From Parietaria judaica (lineage: Eukaryota; Streptophyta; Magnoliopsida; Rosales; Urticaceae), in the NCBI GenBank assembly GCA_954871525.1, contig OX940865.1, positions 8,680,001 to 8,744,000 of the forward strand: a stretch of 64,000 nucleotides of DNA. Direction: 5' to 3'. The position numbers were made by a program, and so were the translations under genes. Positions 21,416 to 32,186 of this stretch are shown piece by piece; within the stretch, counting starts at the first letter, position 1, and each line of letters opens with the position of its first letter. The notes below the pieces were generated by a model that saw only the letters and a program-made list of their open reading frames with translations, had not been told where the DNA came from and searched no databases.

Positions 21416-24400
21416 CAGAGGCGAAGGGAGAAGGAGTCAGAGGGGACACGGGCCCACCCTCATTTTTTTATTTTTAAAATTTTTTTGTTAGTATTTTAAA
21501 ATATAATATATATATATATATTATTATTAAAGGTATGAAATCATATCTGCACTATATTTTCTCTTTCTTCTAACCCTTACCCACGATCTCTCTCTTCTTC
21601 CCTTTCTCTCCCAAAACCATCGATCTCTCTTATTCCCTTCTCTCCCAAAAATCCATCGATCTCTCTCCCCATTCTCTCTCAAAATCAACCGCTTGTATTT
21701 CGATTTTCAGATTGAGATTCACACGACCTGGATTTTTTAGAGACTTCGCGTTCAAATTCGATCGGGTTGTTGCGGGCCTGCGGCGGAGAAGAAACTCCGG
21801 CGTCAAAAAGGAAATAGGTATTTTTGGTAAAGTGATTAGTCGTTTTTTTAGTATTGATCGATTTCCAGTTTGAGACTTGAGTTCTTGGTTATCCATTTTG
21901 AATTCCGTTTGATGAGTATTTGATAAAATCTGAATTTCAAAAGCGAAACAAAAAATATCGAAACCTGTTCATGACCATTGACCGATGCATCTAGATTATT
22001 GATTTGCTCATGGTATTAAAGAGATTGCATTCTTTTAATAATATTGAAAACAGAGAGTTTACAGGAATGAAGTTAATGAATATCCTATTAATATATGTTT
22101 TCCTCTTTTTTATAGATCTACTGAAGCAGGACTAACATATTCGAGGAACTTTTGGTGCTTTTGGTAAATATTGAGGTATTTTTTCTCATTAAAAATACAG
22201 ATTCAGATTTTTATAATAATGAACCATAAATTGCTTTACATGATTTGGCATATGATTGTAATTATTTGTGGTTGAACTTGTGCAGATAATCGAAAAAATA
22301 TTAGCATTAATGGAAAGATATTATAAACGGAAGTCTGACTCCGCCGTTCCTAATGACAAGAAGGAGAAAGAAATCAGGCTTGGTAGTGAGAATAATGATA
22401 GTGCAGCTCCAGCAAGTCCTCTTAATGAAAGAATTGGTAGTGTGGCAAAAACAAGATTGATAATGAACCCTACAAATCCTCCATCGGATCCTGGAACGAG
22501 AGCCCCAATCTTAGATTATGATTCTAATGTTCGAGATCAAGTTCGAAGGATGTATATACAGATGGGTCCTTGTCAACCGAAAGATCATGATTTTCAATTA
22601 AAAAAGTTTGGAAACAAATTTAGGAAATTCAATCCGCAATGGTTTAAGAAGTACTCAAATTGGCTTGAATATAGTGTAACAACTGAGAAAGCATATTGCT
22701 TATGTTGTTATCTTTTCAGACCAAGTAATGGAGCACAATCTGGTGGCGAGTCATTTGTTGGAACGGGATTTGATAATTGGAAGAGAAGTGAAAAATTCCG
22801 ACTTCATGTTGGAGATCATAATAGTGCCCACAATGAAGCTTATAGAGATATGGAAGCTATGAGAAATCAGAAGCAGAATATTGAAAATGTCATCTTCAAG
22901 AAAAATTTCCAAACCTGTAATGAGTATCGTACTCGATTGACTGCTTCTGTTGATTGTATCCGATTTCTCTTAAAGCAGGGTCTTCCGTTTCGTGGCCACG
23001 ATGAATCTGAAGAATCAATCAATAAAGGTAACTTTCTTGAGCTCTTGCATTTTCTTGCCGAACATAATGATGAAGTCAAAAGCGTAACTTTCCAGAATGC
23101 GGATAAAAATCTCAAGCTAACCTCTTCCGATATTCAAAAAGACATAGTTCATGCAGCTGCTAGTGTTACTGTCAATTCTATTATTGATGATCTTGGAGAT
23201 GCGTTGTTCTCAATTTTGGTCGATGAATCCCGTGACATTTTGGTGAAGGAGCAAATGGCAGTTGTTTTGCGTTATGTGGACAACAAAGGAAAGGTCATTG
23301 AGCGTTTTGTTGGTATTGAGCATGTTAGTAGCACCACTGCGCTTTCTTTAAAAGAAGCAATTGATAAACTACTTTCGAGGCACAAACTAAGCATATCAAG
23401 ATTGCGTGGACAAGGATACGACGGAGCTAGTAATATGCAAGGTCATCTCAATGGTCTAAAAAGTCTTATTCTGAAAGAAAATCAATGTGCTTTTTTCGTT
23501 CATTGTTTCGCTCACCAACTCCAGTTAGCACTTGTACATGTGGCCAAGCATCATAATAAACTTGCATCACTTTTTTGGGTGGTCGGTAATATAGTTAATA
23601 CCGTTTGTGCATCGCCGAAGCGTTCTGATATTCTTCAAGATCTGCAAGCAGATACAATAAACCGAGCAATTGAAAGTGGTGAACGTGCAAGTGGAAGAGG
23701 ACTTAATCAAACGACTTCTCTAATACGCGCTGCAGATACACGTTGGGGATCATATCATGGTACACTTCTGAGATTGCTTACTATGTTCTCTTCTGTTGTT
23801 GGAGTCTTAGAGACAATTGTCGAAGACAAAACTTATTCTGAGCTAAAAGGAGAAGCAGACGTACTGCTATCGAAGCTGCAATCTTTTGAGGTTGTGTTTT
23901 CTCTCCACTTAATGATAGCTATATTTGGTGTTACAAATGAGCTATCAAAAGCATTACAAAGGAAAGATCAGGATATTGTCAACGCGATTAATTTAGTACG
24001 AATATGTAAGCAATCCTTGCAAACAATGAGAGATTCTGGGTGGGATTCTCTTTTGAACAAAGTCTTAGTATTTTGCGAAAAGCATAACATTGATATTCCC
24101 GACATGAATGCCATTTTCAAAGAACCAGGTAGATCACGACGCAATGCTTCGTCAGACACTAATTTGCATTATTACCGTGTGGAGATTTTCACTTCTGTGA
24201 TAGATATGCAGCGTCAGGAATTAGACGGTCGATTTGACGAGGTTAACACCGATCTCCTTTTATGCATAGCATGTTTGTGTCCGGATGATTTATTTATTTC
24301 TTTTGACAAGCAAAGGTTGATCAAACTAGCTAGGTATTATCCTAAAGATTTTTCTGCAGTAAACCTTATTGAACTAGAGTTCGAACTTCAGAATTACATT

Positions 24401-24977
24401 ATAGATATGCGTTCATCCGAAGATATGAAAAGTTTGAAAGGTATTGGTGCTCTTTCTCAAAAAATGGTAGAGACAAAAAGAAATGGTGTGTATACACTTG
24501 TTTATCGTCTGATTACTCTAGCACTGATCTTACCTGTGGCTACTGCAACTGTTGAGAGAGTTTTTTCTGCTATGAATATTATCAAGACTCGGTTAAGAAA
24601 TCGAATGGGAGATCAATGGATGAATGATAGTATGATCGTGTACATCGAGCGAGAGATTTTTGATTGTATTGACAACGAGAAAATTCTACAATACTTTCAA
24701 AATATGAAATCTCGGCGTCAACTTCTGCAATAAGTATTTAAGTTTTTTCTTTTTAAGATTAGTTATGATTATTTTAGGATTTTCTTTAAGATTAGTTACG
24801 ATTAGTTTTTTTTTTTTTTTTTTTACTTCTTTCGATTAATAAAAATTTTATATCATGTGACATTGAGATTTTGAGTTATTAATATTATTTTTAAGTTATT
24901 TCATTTTGCATTATTTTTTCAAGATTTTTTTTTATAAAATAGTGCCCCCCCGGTCGAAAAAGCTGGCTTCGCCACTG
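21416..24977 (+). mobile_element. Autonomous hAT transposon with 8-bp TSD
   Basis: The 3562-bp element begins CAGAGGCGAAGG and ends CTTCGCCACTG, terminal inverted repeats CAG(A/T)GGCGAAG. It is flanked by a perfect 8-bp duplication GTGGCACC (21408-21415 and 24978-24985). It contains one uninterrupted hAT transposase gene (22310-24733). Both ends, the TSD and the open frame are intact, so it may still be active or was until recently. A MITE with matching ends lies at 17887-18116. Confidence 0.88.
22310..24733 (+). CDS. hAT transposase, zinc-finger MYM-type 1-like / DUF4371 family
   Basis: The 807-residue protein starts at ATG 22310 (MERYYKRKS), the usual beginning of this plant family. A frame opening at a GTG 42 bp earlier is less likely, because a splice-acceptor-like TTGTGCAG ends at 22285, suggesting a 5' UTR intron. 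Order of parts: basic N-terminus; a TTF-type zinc finger around residues 100-170 (FNPQWFKKYSNWLEYS, AYCLCCYLF, FDNWKR); a DUF4371/RNase H-like core with DESRD and RGQGYDGASNM; an RW motif (DTRWGS); and a C-terminal hAT dimerisation domain (ATVERVFSAMNIIKTRLRNRM). The core acidic residues are visible. It acts in the nucleus, cutting at the terminal inverted repeats of its own and related elements. No stop or frameshift was seen. Confidence 0.92.
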   Translation: MERYYKRKSDSAVPNDKKEKEIRLGSENNDSAAPASPLNERIGSVAKTRLIMNPTNPPSDPGTRAPILDYDSNVRDQVRRMYIQMGPCQPKDHDFQLKKFGNKFRKFNPQWFKKYSNWLEYSVTTEKAYCLCCYLFRPSNGAQSGGESFVGTGFDNWKRSEKFRLHVGDHNSAHNEAYRDMEAMRNQKQNIENVIFKKNFQTCNEYRTRLTASVDCIRFLLKQGLPFRGHDESEESINKGNFLELLHFLAEHNDEVKSVTFQNADKNLKLTSSDIQKDIVHAAASVTVNSIIDDLGDALFSILVDESRDILVKEQMAVVLRYVDNKGKVIERFVGIEHVSSTTALSLKEAIDKLLSRHKLSISRLRGQGYDGASNMQGHLNGLKSLILKENQCAFFVHCFAHQLQLALVHVAKHHNKLASLFWVVGNIVNTVCASPKRSDILQDLQADTINRAIESGERASGRGLNQTTSLIRAADTRWGSYHGTLLRLLTMFSSVVGVLETIVEDKTYSELKGEADVLLSKLQSFEVVFSLHLMIAIFGVTNELSKALQRKDQDIVNAINLVRICKQSLQTMRDSGWDSLLNKVLVFCEKHNIDIPDMNAIFKEPGRSRRNASSDTNLHYYRVEIFTSVIDMQRQELDGRFDEVNTDLLLCIACLCPDDLFISFDKQRLIKLARYYPKDFSAVNLIELEFELQNYIIDMRSSEDMKSLKGIGALSQKMVETKRNGVYTLVYRLITLALILPVATATVERVFSAMNIIKTRLRNRMGDQWMNDSMIVYIEREIFDCIDNEKILQYFQNMKSRRQLLQ

Positions 24978-24985
24978 GTGGCACC

Positions 24986-25972
24986 ACGTTACGTGTGAAA
25001 TTAATGGTGTGGATATTGTTGACTGTTGAAGTTGAAGACCGAATTGAAAGGTCAAACTAAGCACTCTCATCAGTCATCAGCAATAGTGAGGAACTAAGAT
25101 ATTGATTGTTCATCACCACTTTCTGCGTTCACCAAACACTTCGGTTCATCTAATTTACTTGCTTATTCTTTAATGGTTTTTCTCAGTGTTAGATTCAACC
25201 GTATGACTTTTTTTTTTGTCTATTATATATTGCACAGTAACTCACTTTCAACTGAAAACTAATTTTGAACGAGATGAATTATTATTTTCTCTAAACGGAT
25301 GGAAAAGAAGAAAAAAAAACCAATCGACGGTCCAACTTAACTTCAATTTAACCCAACCTTCTTAGCCTAATTATTAGGTTAAATTAGGTCCAACTCAAAT
25401 AAATAGTGATCGAGCCAAATGTGTTGGGTTGGGTTGGATCAACCCAATCGTTCATTGAATTTTTTTAATAATAATTTTTTATACCTATTTAAACATTTTC
25501 GCGATACAAGCTCACAAAACTGTTGTGAGAATAGAAAATTACTCCAGAAGAAAAAAAAAGGTGACAACAAAAAAATAAACACAAATAAAATATAAACTTC
25601 AGTTCACACATAAATTAGATTAAAGAAAGAGAAAAAGACAACCTTAAAGTACATCAATGTCATTTCTAAATTCTAAGTAAACCCAAAGCACTCAACTTTA
25701 CCAATGATTGATCTTGAGACTACATAAACCTGATATTAAAAGAGAAACAAACAGTTTTCTTCTATAAGCTTCAAGTCACATAATTACTAACTAGATTTTT
25801 TGTTTTGTTTTGTTAAGGAATTATTAGATAGATGTTGACAAGAACTAAATTTATTTTTATAGAAGATCCTTAGAGTTAAGTAAACATAGAACCAAACTAA
25901 CCAACAAACTAAAAATCTATCTAAAATGAAAGAAGAAGAAAAAAAGATGATCCATCTTCAAGCTCTACTCTT
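24986..25972. other. Intergenic between the hAT element and the PHD gene
   Basis: No gene was seen. The part nearest 25972 should be the 3' UTR of the PHD-finger gene. Confidence 0.45.
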
Positions 25973-27577
25973 CTACTCTTCTCTTGCCACAATTTTGAAC
26001 TTCCCAGTTCCTTCTTGCTGCAAAACAGACCAAAACAAACCTTAATAACAAACAAACAAATCAAGCATAATACAAGTGCAATAAATATGGTTAACTCTTT
26101 TATCGGTTTTGGAGTTAATCCATAATTGGTAATTCCAAATCCTCTTTTATCAATTGGAGTATATACGGAATCGGTAATAGCACATTAATAATTACTTGAA
26201 ATAACATCAACAAAATACTTAACTTCAACAAAAATTATACTCAATTACATAAATTTCAAGAATTAACGGTAGCAAAACACTATTAAACGCAACGTGACAT
26301 GCTAGCGTGTCATTATTTTAAAAAAATCATTTTAAAAAAGTAAATTAATCTCGACCCTCGAATTTAATAAAAAAAAATACATTAATATATAATAAAAAAT
26401 CGAAAACCGAAAACCGAAAACCGAACCAAAATGCCCAAACGAAAGAAGAAGAAAAAACTGAAAAAGTGCAAACCTTTCTCCACAAATCAGTGTGCTTCTT
26501 GCAAAACCCAGCGACCACATCGCTTCTCTTCTTGCCCTGTCTGTACTCAATGCAGAGATCCTCCTCAATCCCGCACGTCACGTGAAACGCCAAGCCACAC
26601 TTGGGCTCCGAGCACTGGATCGCGCACCCATTGGTCTCCTTACACACGTAACACCTCTCTTCCCATCGATTCTTCGGAACCTTCGAGTAATCGATCCCTT
26701 CTCTCCCCTCCGAGTCCCTGAAGAACACCTCGGGGACGAACAGCGCGCAGACCAGGTGGGCCCATTCGCCGCCCTCGGCCTTGCCTGAGACCGGCTTCAT
26801 TGCTCCGCCTCTGTTTGGGCAGAGGCAGCACAAGGACGATGCGTTGGATTGGGGATTCGAGCTCCGGGTGGCGATGCATTGCGCGCAGAACCAATCGCCA
26901 TCGGGGATTTCGTTGATCAATGGGCTTCCGTAGCACGACACGTGGACCATTAGATCACAGCCGTCGCAGAGCACAATCGGGTCTGACGGGTCTCCGTCGG
27001 TGCTCTGGCAAACGGCGCAAACTATGCCGTCATCATCAACAATATCGGAGATTTTGGATGTCGGTTTTTCTGGATCTTCAGATTGAGAACGTTCTTCATC
27101 CTCGGAGACTTCCGATGGCAATTGCTTTGGATAGCCATTACTGTAATCTTCAGAGATTTCCGGTGTCGGTTTTTCCAGATCTTCAGATCGGGAACGCTCT
27201 TCATCCTCGAAGACTTCCAGTACCGGTTGTTTTAGATCACCGTTGCTGAAATCATCGGAGATCTCTGGTGTGGGTTTTTCTGGATCTTTAGATCGGGTAA
27301 CTTCGTCTTCGTCATCGAAGGGGTTAAAATCGGCATTGAGATCGAACATGGGCTTTCCGGCGAAAGTGGAGTCGGAGGACACCATAGGCGGAAGCGCCCA
27401 AACCCTTTTCTTGGCAGGCAAGGAATAGGACTCAGCAACGGCAGGGAGAGCCGGCGTGTGCCGGGAACCTTTCCGCTTCTTGGCGGGCAGTCTGGACTGT
27501 GGATCGGAGATTCCATTTTGGTGGATGAATCTGAATCGCTTGTTGGGAGGCAAACCACGGAGCGATTCGGAGTCCAT
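25973..27577 (-). CDS. PHD-finger protein with PZP module (two exons)
   Basis: Exon 1 runs 27577-26474 (368 residues) and exon 2 runs 26017-25973 (14 residues plus stop). The intron is 26473-26018, with GT donor after AAG and acceptor TTTTGCAG. The spliced end reads HTDLWRK-QEGTGKFKIVAREE, the usual end of this plant family, and supports the junction. Residues 187-235 are a C4HC3 PHD finger (CAVC...CDGCDLMVHVSCY...WFCAQC). A zinc knuckle follows (about 250-280, CCLCPNRGGAMKP, WAHLVCALF), then an extended PHD (about 308-361). This PHD-knuckle-ePHD arrangement is the PZP reader module of JADE/BRPF/AF10-type proteins, which binds histone H3. The N-terminal half is basic with LPAKKRK-type stretches (likely nuclear localisation), then three acidic repeats (96-178). 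The likely role is a nuclear chromatin reader; partners are unknown. Confidence 0.9.
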
Positions 27578-27676
27578 TTTGTTGAGAGCGAATCAGGATT
27601 TGGAGGGGAGAGAGTGAAAGGGGATTGAGAGTAGGGAGGATTTGAATGTGGGAATACAGAGAGCTTAAGAGATGAT

Positions 27677-27710
27677 GAAGAAGAAGAAGAAGAAGAAGAA
27701 GAAGAAGAAG
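27677..27710. repeat. (GAA)n microsatellite in the 5' leader of the PHD gene
   Basis: A run of about 11 GAA triplets lies 100 bp upstream of the ATG (CTT repeats on the coding strand). CT-rich microsatellites are common in plant 5' leaders. Confidence 0.85.
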
Positions 27711-28018
27711 CGGGTTAAGACTTGAATTTGAAACAAATGTTTGAAATGTTTTTGAAAGGTTTGAATTTTGTTTTGCTTTTCCTTTTTGCGGGAATATTTG
27801 TGAAATTTAGTTGGAGAGTGTTTCGTAAATGAAAAAGCGCGCGTGAGATTGGCGGGGACACGTCAGATGGAAGACTTGCTGACGTGGTTTATTCTTTTTT
27901 TAAGTCCTTTTTCGTTTTTAGAAAATAGTGAAATACAAATTTTGGAGCCAAGCCAGTGCCCCCACTAATTCACAGTTCACACTTCACACACTGATTTCAA
28001 TACGTGTATATATATATA

Positions 28019-28732
28019 TGGAAACTTTAAAAAAAAAAACTCAAAAAGCAAGTTCTACCTTTTTTGTTCCTCACTTTAATAAATCTGAAAATTTATTCCC
28101 CAAACTTAATTTTTACCACAATTTTGACAAAAATACCATCTTTTAGCATTTTTTTACTCACCATTTTCACCCTTGTCTGTGTAGTTCAACCATTTTTTGC
28201 TTCAATTTGGACTGTTTTTAGTATCTTTGTAGACAGTTTCTTGGTTTCGAAAAAAGGCTTAGACACTTTCATGCATAGACTTAGAGCCTAAGTAGACACT
28301 TCTAAATTTTCAAAAATAAAGTCCATCAAATTATTAACTGGTTAAAATTACAAGTCTAAATATAGTTAGACACTTTTTAACATAAAAAGGGATTGTTAGA
28401 TATTTGTTAAGACTGTTTTTGCTTCATTTTGTACCCTTTTTTGTATTGTCTGGTTTCGGAAAAAGCCTTAAACAGTTTTTAGAAAGTGTCTAAGCCTTTT
28501 TTCGAAACCAAGAAACTGTCTACAAAGATAACAAAAACGGTCCAAATTGAAGCAAAAAACGGTCCAACCACACAGAGAGGGGTGAAAATGGTGAGTAAAA
28601 AAAATGGAAAAATAGGGTATTTTTGTCAAATTTATGGTAAAAATTGAGTTGGGGAATAAATTTTCATATTTATTAAAGTGATGAACAAAAGAGGTAGAAT
28701 TTGTTTTTTGGGGAACTTTTTTCAAGTTTCCC
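28019..28732. mobile_element. Foldback element with about 280-bp arms
   Basis: The left end (GGAAACTTTAAAAAA) and right end (TTTTTTCAAGTTTCCC) are inverted. The pairing continues through TTTATTCCCCAA, TTTTTACCA and AAACTGTCTACAAAGAT into the centre. It is inserted in a TATATATA tract, so its TSD cannot be told from the microsatellite. No gene inside. It is probably a MULE-type or other long-TIR MITE. Confidence 0.65.
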
Positions 28733-30190
28733 TATATATATATTCTTTTGGAATAGAGGATAGAATGTGAAGGAAAATATTATTTCGTCCATGAATACAA
28801 CTTATTTAAGAATATTTTTATTAATTAATAACTCAACATAATCTATATTTTTTATCATGGAATTAATTTTAAATACTCAAAAATTAAATAATTGTTAAGA
28901 TGAAAATGTATTAAGATTATAGATTACTATAAACTAAAAGTGAAAAAAAATACTCTCTACTGAGATTTTTTATAAATACAATTTTCTCTTTACTCAAATT
29001 TTATGTTGACTTTAATATCTAGAAGGTAGGCCTCTAATTTAAAAAACCCAAAAAATGTAGGTGTTAAACCGAAACAAACACGAATCTATTTAAAAACAAA
29101 AAAAAAAACAAAACAAAATCGGTTACTAGTTTACTAAAACTCGAATTTTCAAATAATATTTATAAATATTCTAATTTTTAAATTTTATTTATTTCATATG
29201 TGAAAAACGACAAGTTGAATGATATAATGCCTCAAGATTTTGAATAGTATAAGGCCTCAATATTTTCAATATTCAACATTTTTAATTTTTTTTTATAATA
29301 TAAACAGGGTTTGGTTTTAAAATCCGAGTTTTTGTGTTTCAAAAATTTGGTTAAGAAAAATCACGACTAAAGTCCCTATAGTTGGTTCGACTGGGGTTTT
29401 TTGAGGGAGGTTCGACTGGGGTTGAATACCCCTAATCTCAAGAATTTGCAAGTGTCAGGTGAGTCCTTAAAGATACAAGCCTATTATGTTGCCAAGTGTC
29501 ACTTCTATTTAAAAAAAAAAAAAAAACTATTATCATACGTGAAAATTTTAATATTTGTGGTCACGAATTGAACTCATGTTGATTCCAAAACACACTCCTT
29601 GAAAATTTTCTACTGATAGATTTTTATTTATTTTTTCAATTTACATGTTATTATGCGAGATGATCAACTGATTCATAAATAACTAGCTTTTTGTTTTTGT
29701 TTTTGAAAGAACATAAATAATTAGCTATCAACTGCCATATATAGAACGTATTTAAAAGTGATGACCAATTAAATGGAATAAAGTTAATTAGCCCTTTCAA
29801 GTTTCAATTGCATTACAATCTACAAGCTGAAGCGTCGTTTTCAAATTTGAGAATATAATTTTAAAATAAAACAAGCATTTGAATTTCATGTGTTAATGTT
29901 TTGCGGGAAAATGTAAAGCTTGGTTAAGGAGCTGTTTTAGATTTGACTTTGAGCGTGAATTCAACAATACGCGCGTACAATTGGCGGGGACTAAACTTGA
30001 TGACGTCGTTTATTCCTTTTTGGTTTTTATCTTTATTTTTCATTTCCTTTTTTATTATGATAAATAAATCTCTGCATCGTGTGGGCTTGGAAACCCCGTA
30101 GACCCATGTGCGGGCCTGTAATAAAAACCCAAAAATGTGGTTTTAAACCAAAATCGAACTAAATCTAATTTTTAAAAGGTTTAACTTATT
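28733..30190. other. AT-rich intergenic DNA
   Basis: No coding frame was supported. The sequence is AT-rich with short A/T runs, and no defined repeat was recognised. Confidence 0.4.
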
Positions 30191-30538
30191 CACGATAACT
30201 GTCTTGTTGGTAGTTATCGACAAGACGACCATGCCACTATTTTTTTATTATTTTTGTCGAAAATCAGCAAACATCTTTAAAATATATATATTGTACTTTT
30301 TAATAAATTTTACACTTTTCGATGATTTTATTCGAGTATTTACATATGTAAAAGTGACACTATATTTTATTTACCTATGTTTGAGTATGAAATGATTTTA
30401 TTTTTGGCATTTTAATGTTTTATCAACATTACAAACTTCGTAAATATATTCTTAAAAATATTTTAGTGATTTTTCATCGATAATCCTCGATAAGTGGCGA
30501 TAATCCATCGATAATCCTCGATACGTGTCGGTAACGAT
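30191..30538. repeat. Left part of a host repeat split by element 1
   Basis: The sequence just left of the retrotransposon has tandem motifs ATCCATCGATAATCCTCGATA. Just right of it (42694-42805) similar motifs continue (ACGATAAATCCATCGAAAACGG, TTTATCGGCAAATTCGGCAAG). They look like two halves of one small repeat interrupted by the insertion. Confidence 0.45.
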
Positions 30539-31392
30539 TGTTGACGTGGTTTCCCACCTCAATCAGTCAAGTATGACTTGTGAGTGTATGATATTTTTGG
30601 ACGAAGCAATTTGGTGGAATTCGATCTCTCACGTTGCAAGCTCACAATTCACTCACGATATATGTATAAGTATATAAGCAGTATAAATGAGACGAGGGAT
30701 TTTTTATAGAGGTTCGTCCCAAGGCGGTAGTTGACTACTTCCTCTGTTAGTTTATTGCGACAATGAACATAGACGGATAGCTACAGGCAGCCAAATCACG
30801 TCCGAGAACAAGAAGAAATGGGGAAAGAAAGAAAGAACACAACAAGATCTCAAAATGACAAGAATGCCGGGTAGAAATTCTTCAGTATATTCTCTCAAGG
30901 TTGTAAGTGTGCGTGTGTGTTGATCTGAGCTTGAGCTTGGCATTTATAGACTTCAATTCTTCCCGTTGAACTTCCAAGAATCGAGGGGTCTTCGCTCCGT
31001 GCTGACCGGGTTGAATGGACGATCTGGCTACACGTGTCCCACGACTTCGTTCTAGTCGTCGCGTTTGAATTATGCCCGTTGGAGACTTGACTCCGTGCTC
31101 CTGGTCTTCCGTCTGAATTTGAAATGGGATGCCGGGTAGAGAATATGACGACTCTACCCTCGTCTTTTTGGGCTGCTACCGAGTGGATTTGGGCTTTAGA
31201 ACTCATTGGGCCGAGTAGCCTATGTCCATTGGTTCTTGGTCTGACTGAGAATCTCTTTGGGCTTCTTCAAATGGGCTTTTACGAATACCAGTTTATTTCT
31301 TTAAAGCCTTTTATCATAGTTTGTAAATTTAATTAATTCACAACCTTAGCACTTTATGTCACATTAAATAATGACGAATTTGTACATCAACA
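30539..31392 (-). repeat. 3' LTR of element 1
   Basis: Begins TGTTGACG and ends CATCAACA. It matches 41840-42693 with three substitutions seen by eye (near 30806, 30976 and 31167) and no indel. Confidence 0.95.
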
Positions 31393-31417
31393 GTTAGCCC
31401 CCTACTATAAAAAAATA
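31393..31417 (-). promoter_or_regulatory. Polypurine-tract region of element 1
   Basis: On the minus strand the bases before the 3' LTR read TATAGTAGGGGGCTAAC. The AGGGGG run a few bases from the LTR is the likely plus-strand primer of reverse transcription, as in other Tat elements. The same sequence borders the LTR of element 3 at 62222. Confidence 0.6.
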
Positions 31418-31743
31418 CGAAGTAAATTTTATAGTATTTACTCGATGAAATCATGTAAAATTCGTGCCGGATAGGATTAATTAAATTTGTGACTTTTGCC
31501 GCAAATCTGCATAATCCGGGCAGGATTTTGGATAATTTCGAGATCAGATGGACGGATAGGGTCTTGAAGCTGTAATCGTCGCTTCGAATTTTGGGCGGGA
31601 ACAGTTACAACACGTGTCCCATTTTGCGGAGTTCGAAGGGAATAAACTCTTCACATTCTCGTGACACAGCTGTCGTGCTGACGTGTCGCCGGATAGCTCG
31701 CTGATCTCAACCGTAGGATGAGGTTTGTTGCGTTTTTTGAGGA

Positions 31744-31786
31744 AACCCTAACCGTAGGATCAGCGACAATTTTCGAGTATAAATAC
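31744..31786 (+). promoter_or_regulatory. Telo-box and TATA box of the antisense gene of element 1
   Basis: AAACCCTAA (31744-31752) is a telo-box, a motif found in promoters of plant translation and cell-cycle genes. GAGTATAAATACTCG follows, with TATAAATA at 31779-31786, 400 bp before the antisense gene's ATG. Both motifs are conserved in element 3 (62571-62579 and 62606-62613). The position inside the element, pointing away from the 3' LTR, argues for a dedicated promoter and not LTR-driven transcription. Confidence 0.55.
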
Positions 31787-32186
31787 TCGAGTGATTCGCA
31801 TTAAATGGGCACGTCTCTTCAGCTTCAGCCCGTCGCACGTCTTTCGAAGGTAACCTCTTCTCTCTTTCCTCTATATATACTCTATATGGTATTCGAATAC
31901 CATTTTCGAATTTTTAGAGAGAGAAAACTTTGAGTTCTAGTGAGATAAACTCTGCGAATCGCCATTGGAGGTGCTCTGAGGTCTTATCTTCGTCGTCTTC
32001 TTCATCACTCTCGTAGGGGAATCAGGTTCTAGTTTCTTCTCCGTTCTTCTCTGTGAGTTCGTTTTGGGAATTGTTCTAGGTTTCTGGATATTAGTTTTCC
32101 TGTTTTCTTGAATCTTCGTACCTTCCGGTTTCTGGGTTTTTGTGCTCGTTTAGATTTCTTTCGGTTTTCTGAACTATTCTCATAAG

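Noticed and set aside
22268..22309. Upstream GTG start of the hAT transposase
   Set aside because: It needs a non-ATG start and a splice-acceptor-like site lies inside it; the ATG at 22310 gives the usual MERYYKRK beginning.
24986..25300. A second gene between the hAT element and the PHD gene
   Set aside because: No frame of useful length, start context or domain was found on either strand.
26345..26473. Hydrophobic C-terminal extension of the PHD protein by reading through
   Set aside because: The reading beyond LWRK is intron sequence; splicing to 26017 gives the normal family end GKFKIVAREE.
28019..28732. Assignment of a 9-bp TSD to this foldback
   Set aside because: It sits in a TATATATA tract, so any TSD is indistinguishable from the microsatellite; superfamily left open.
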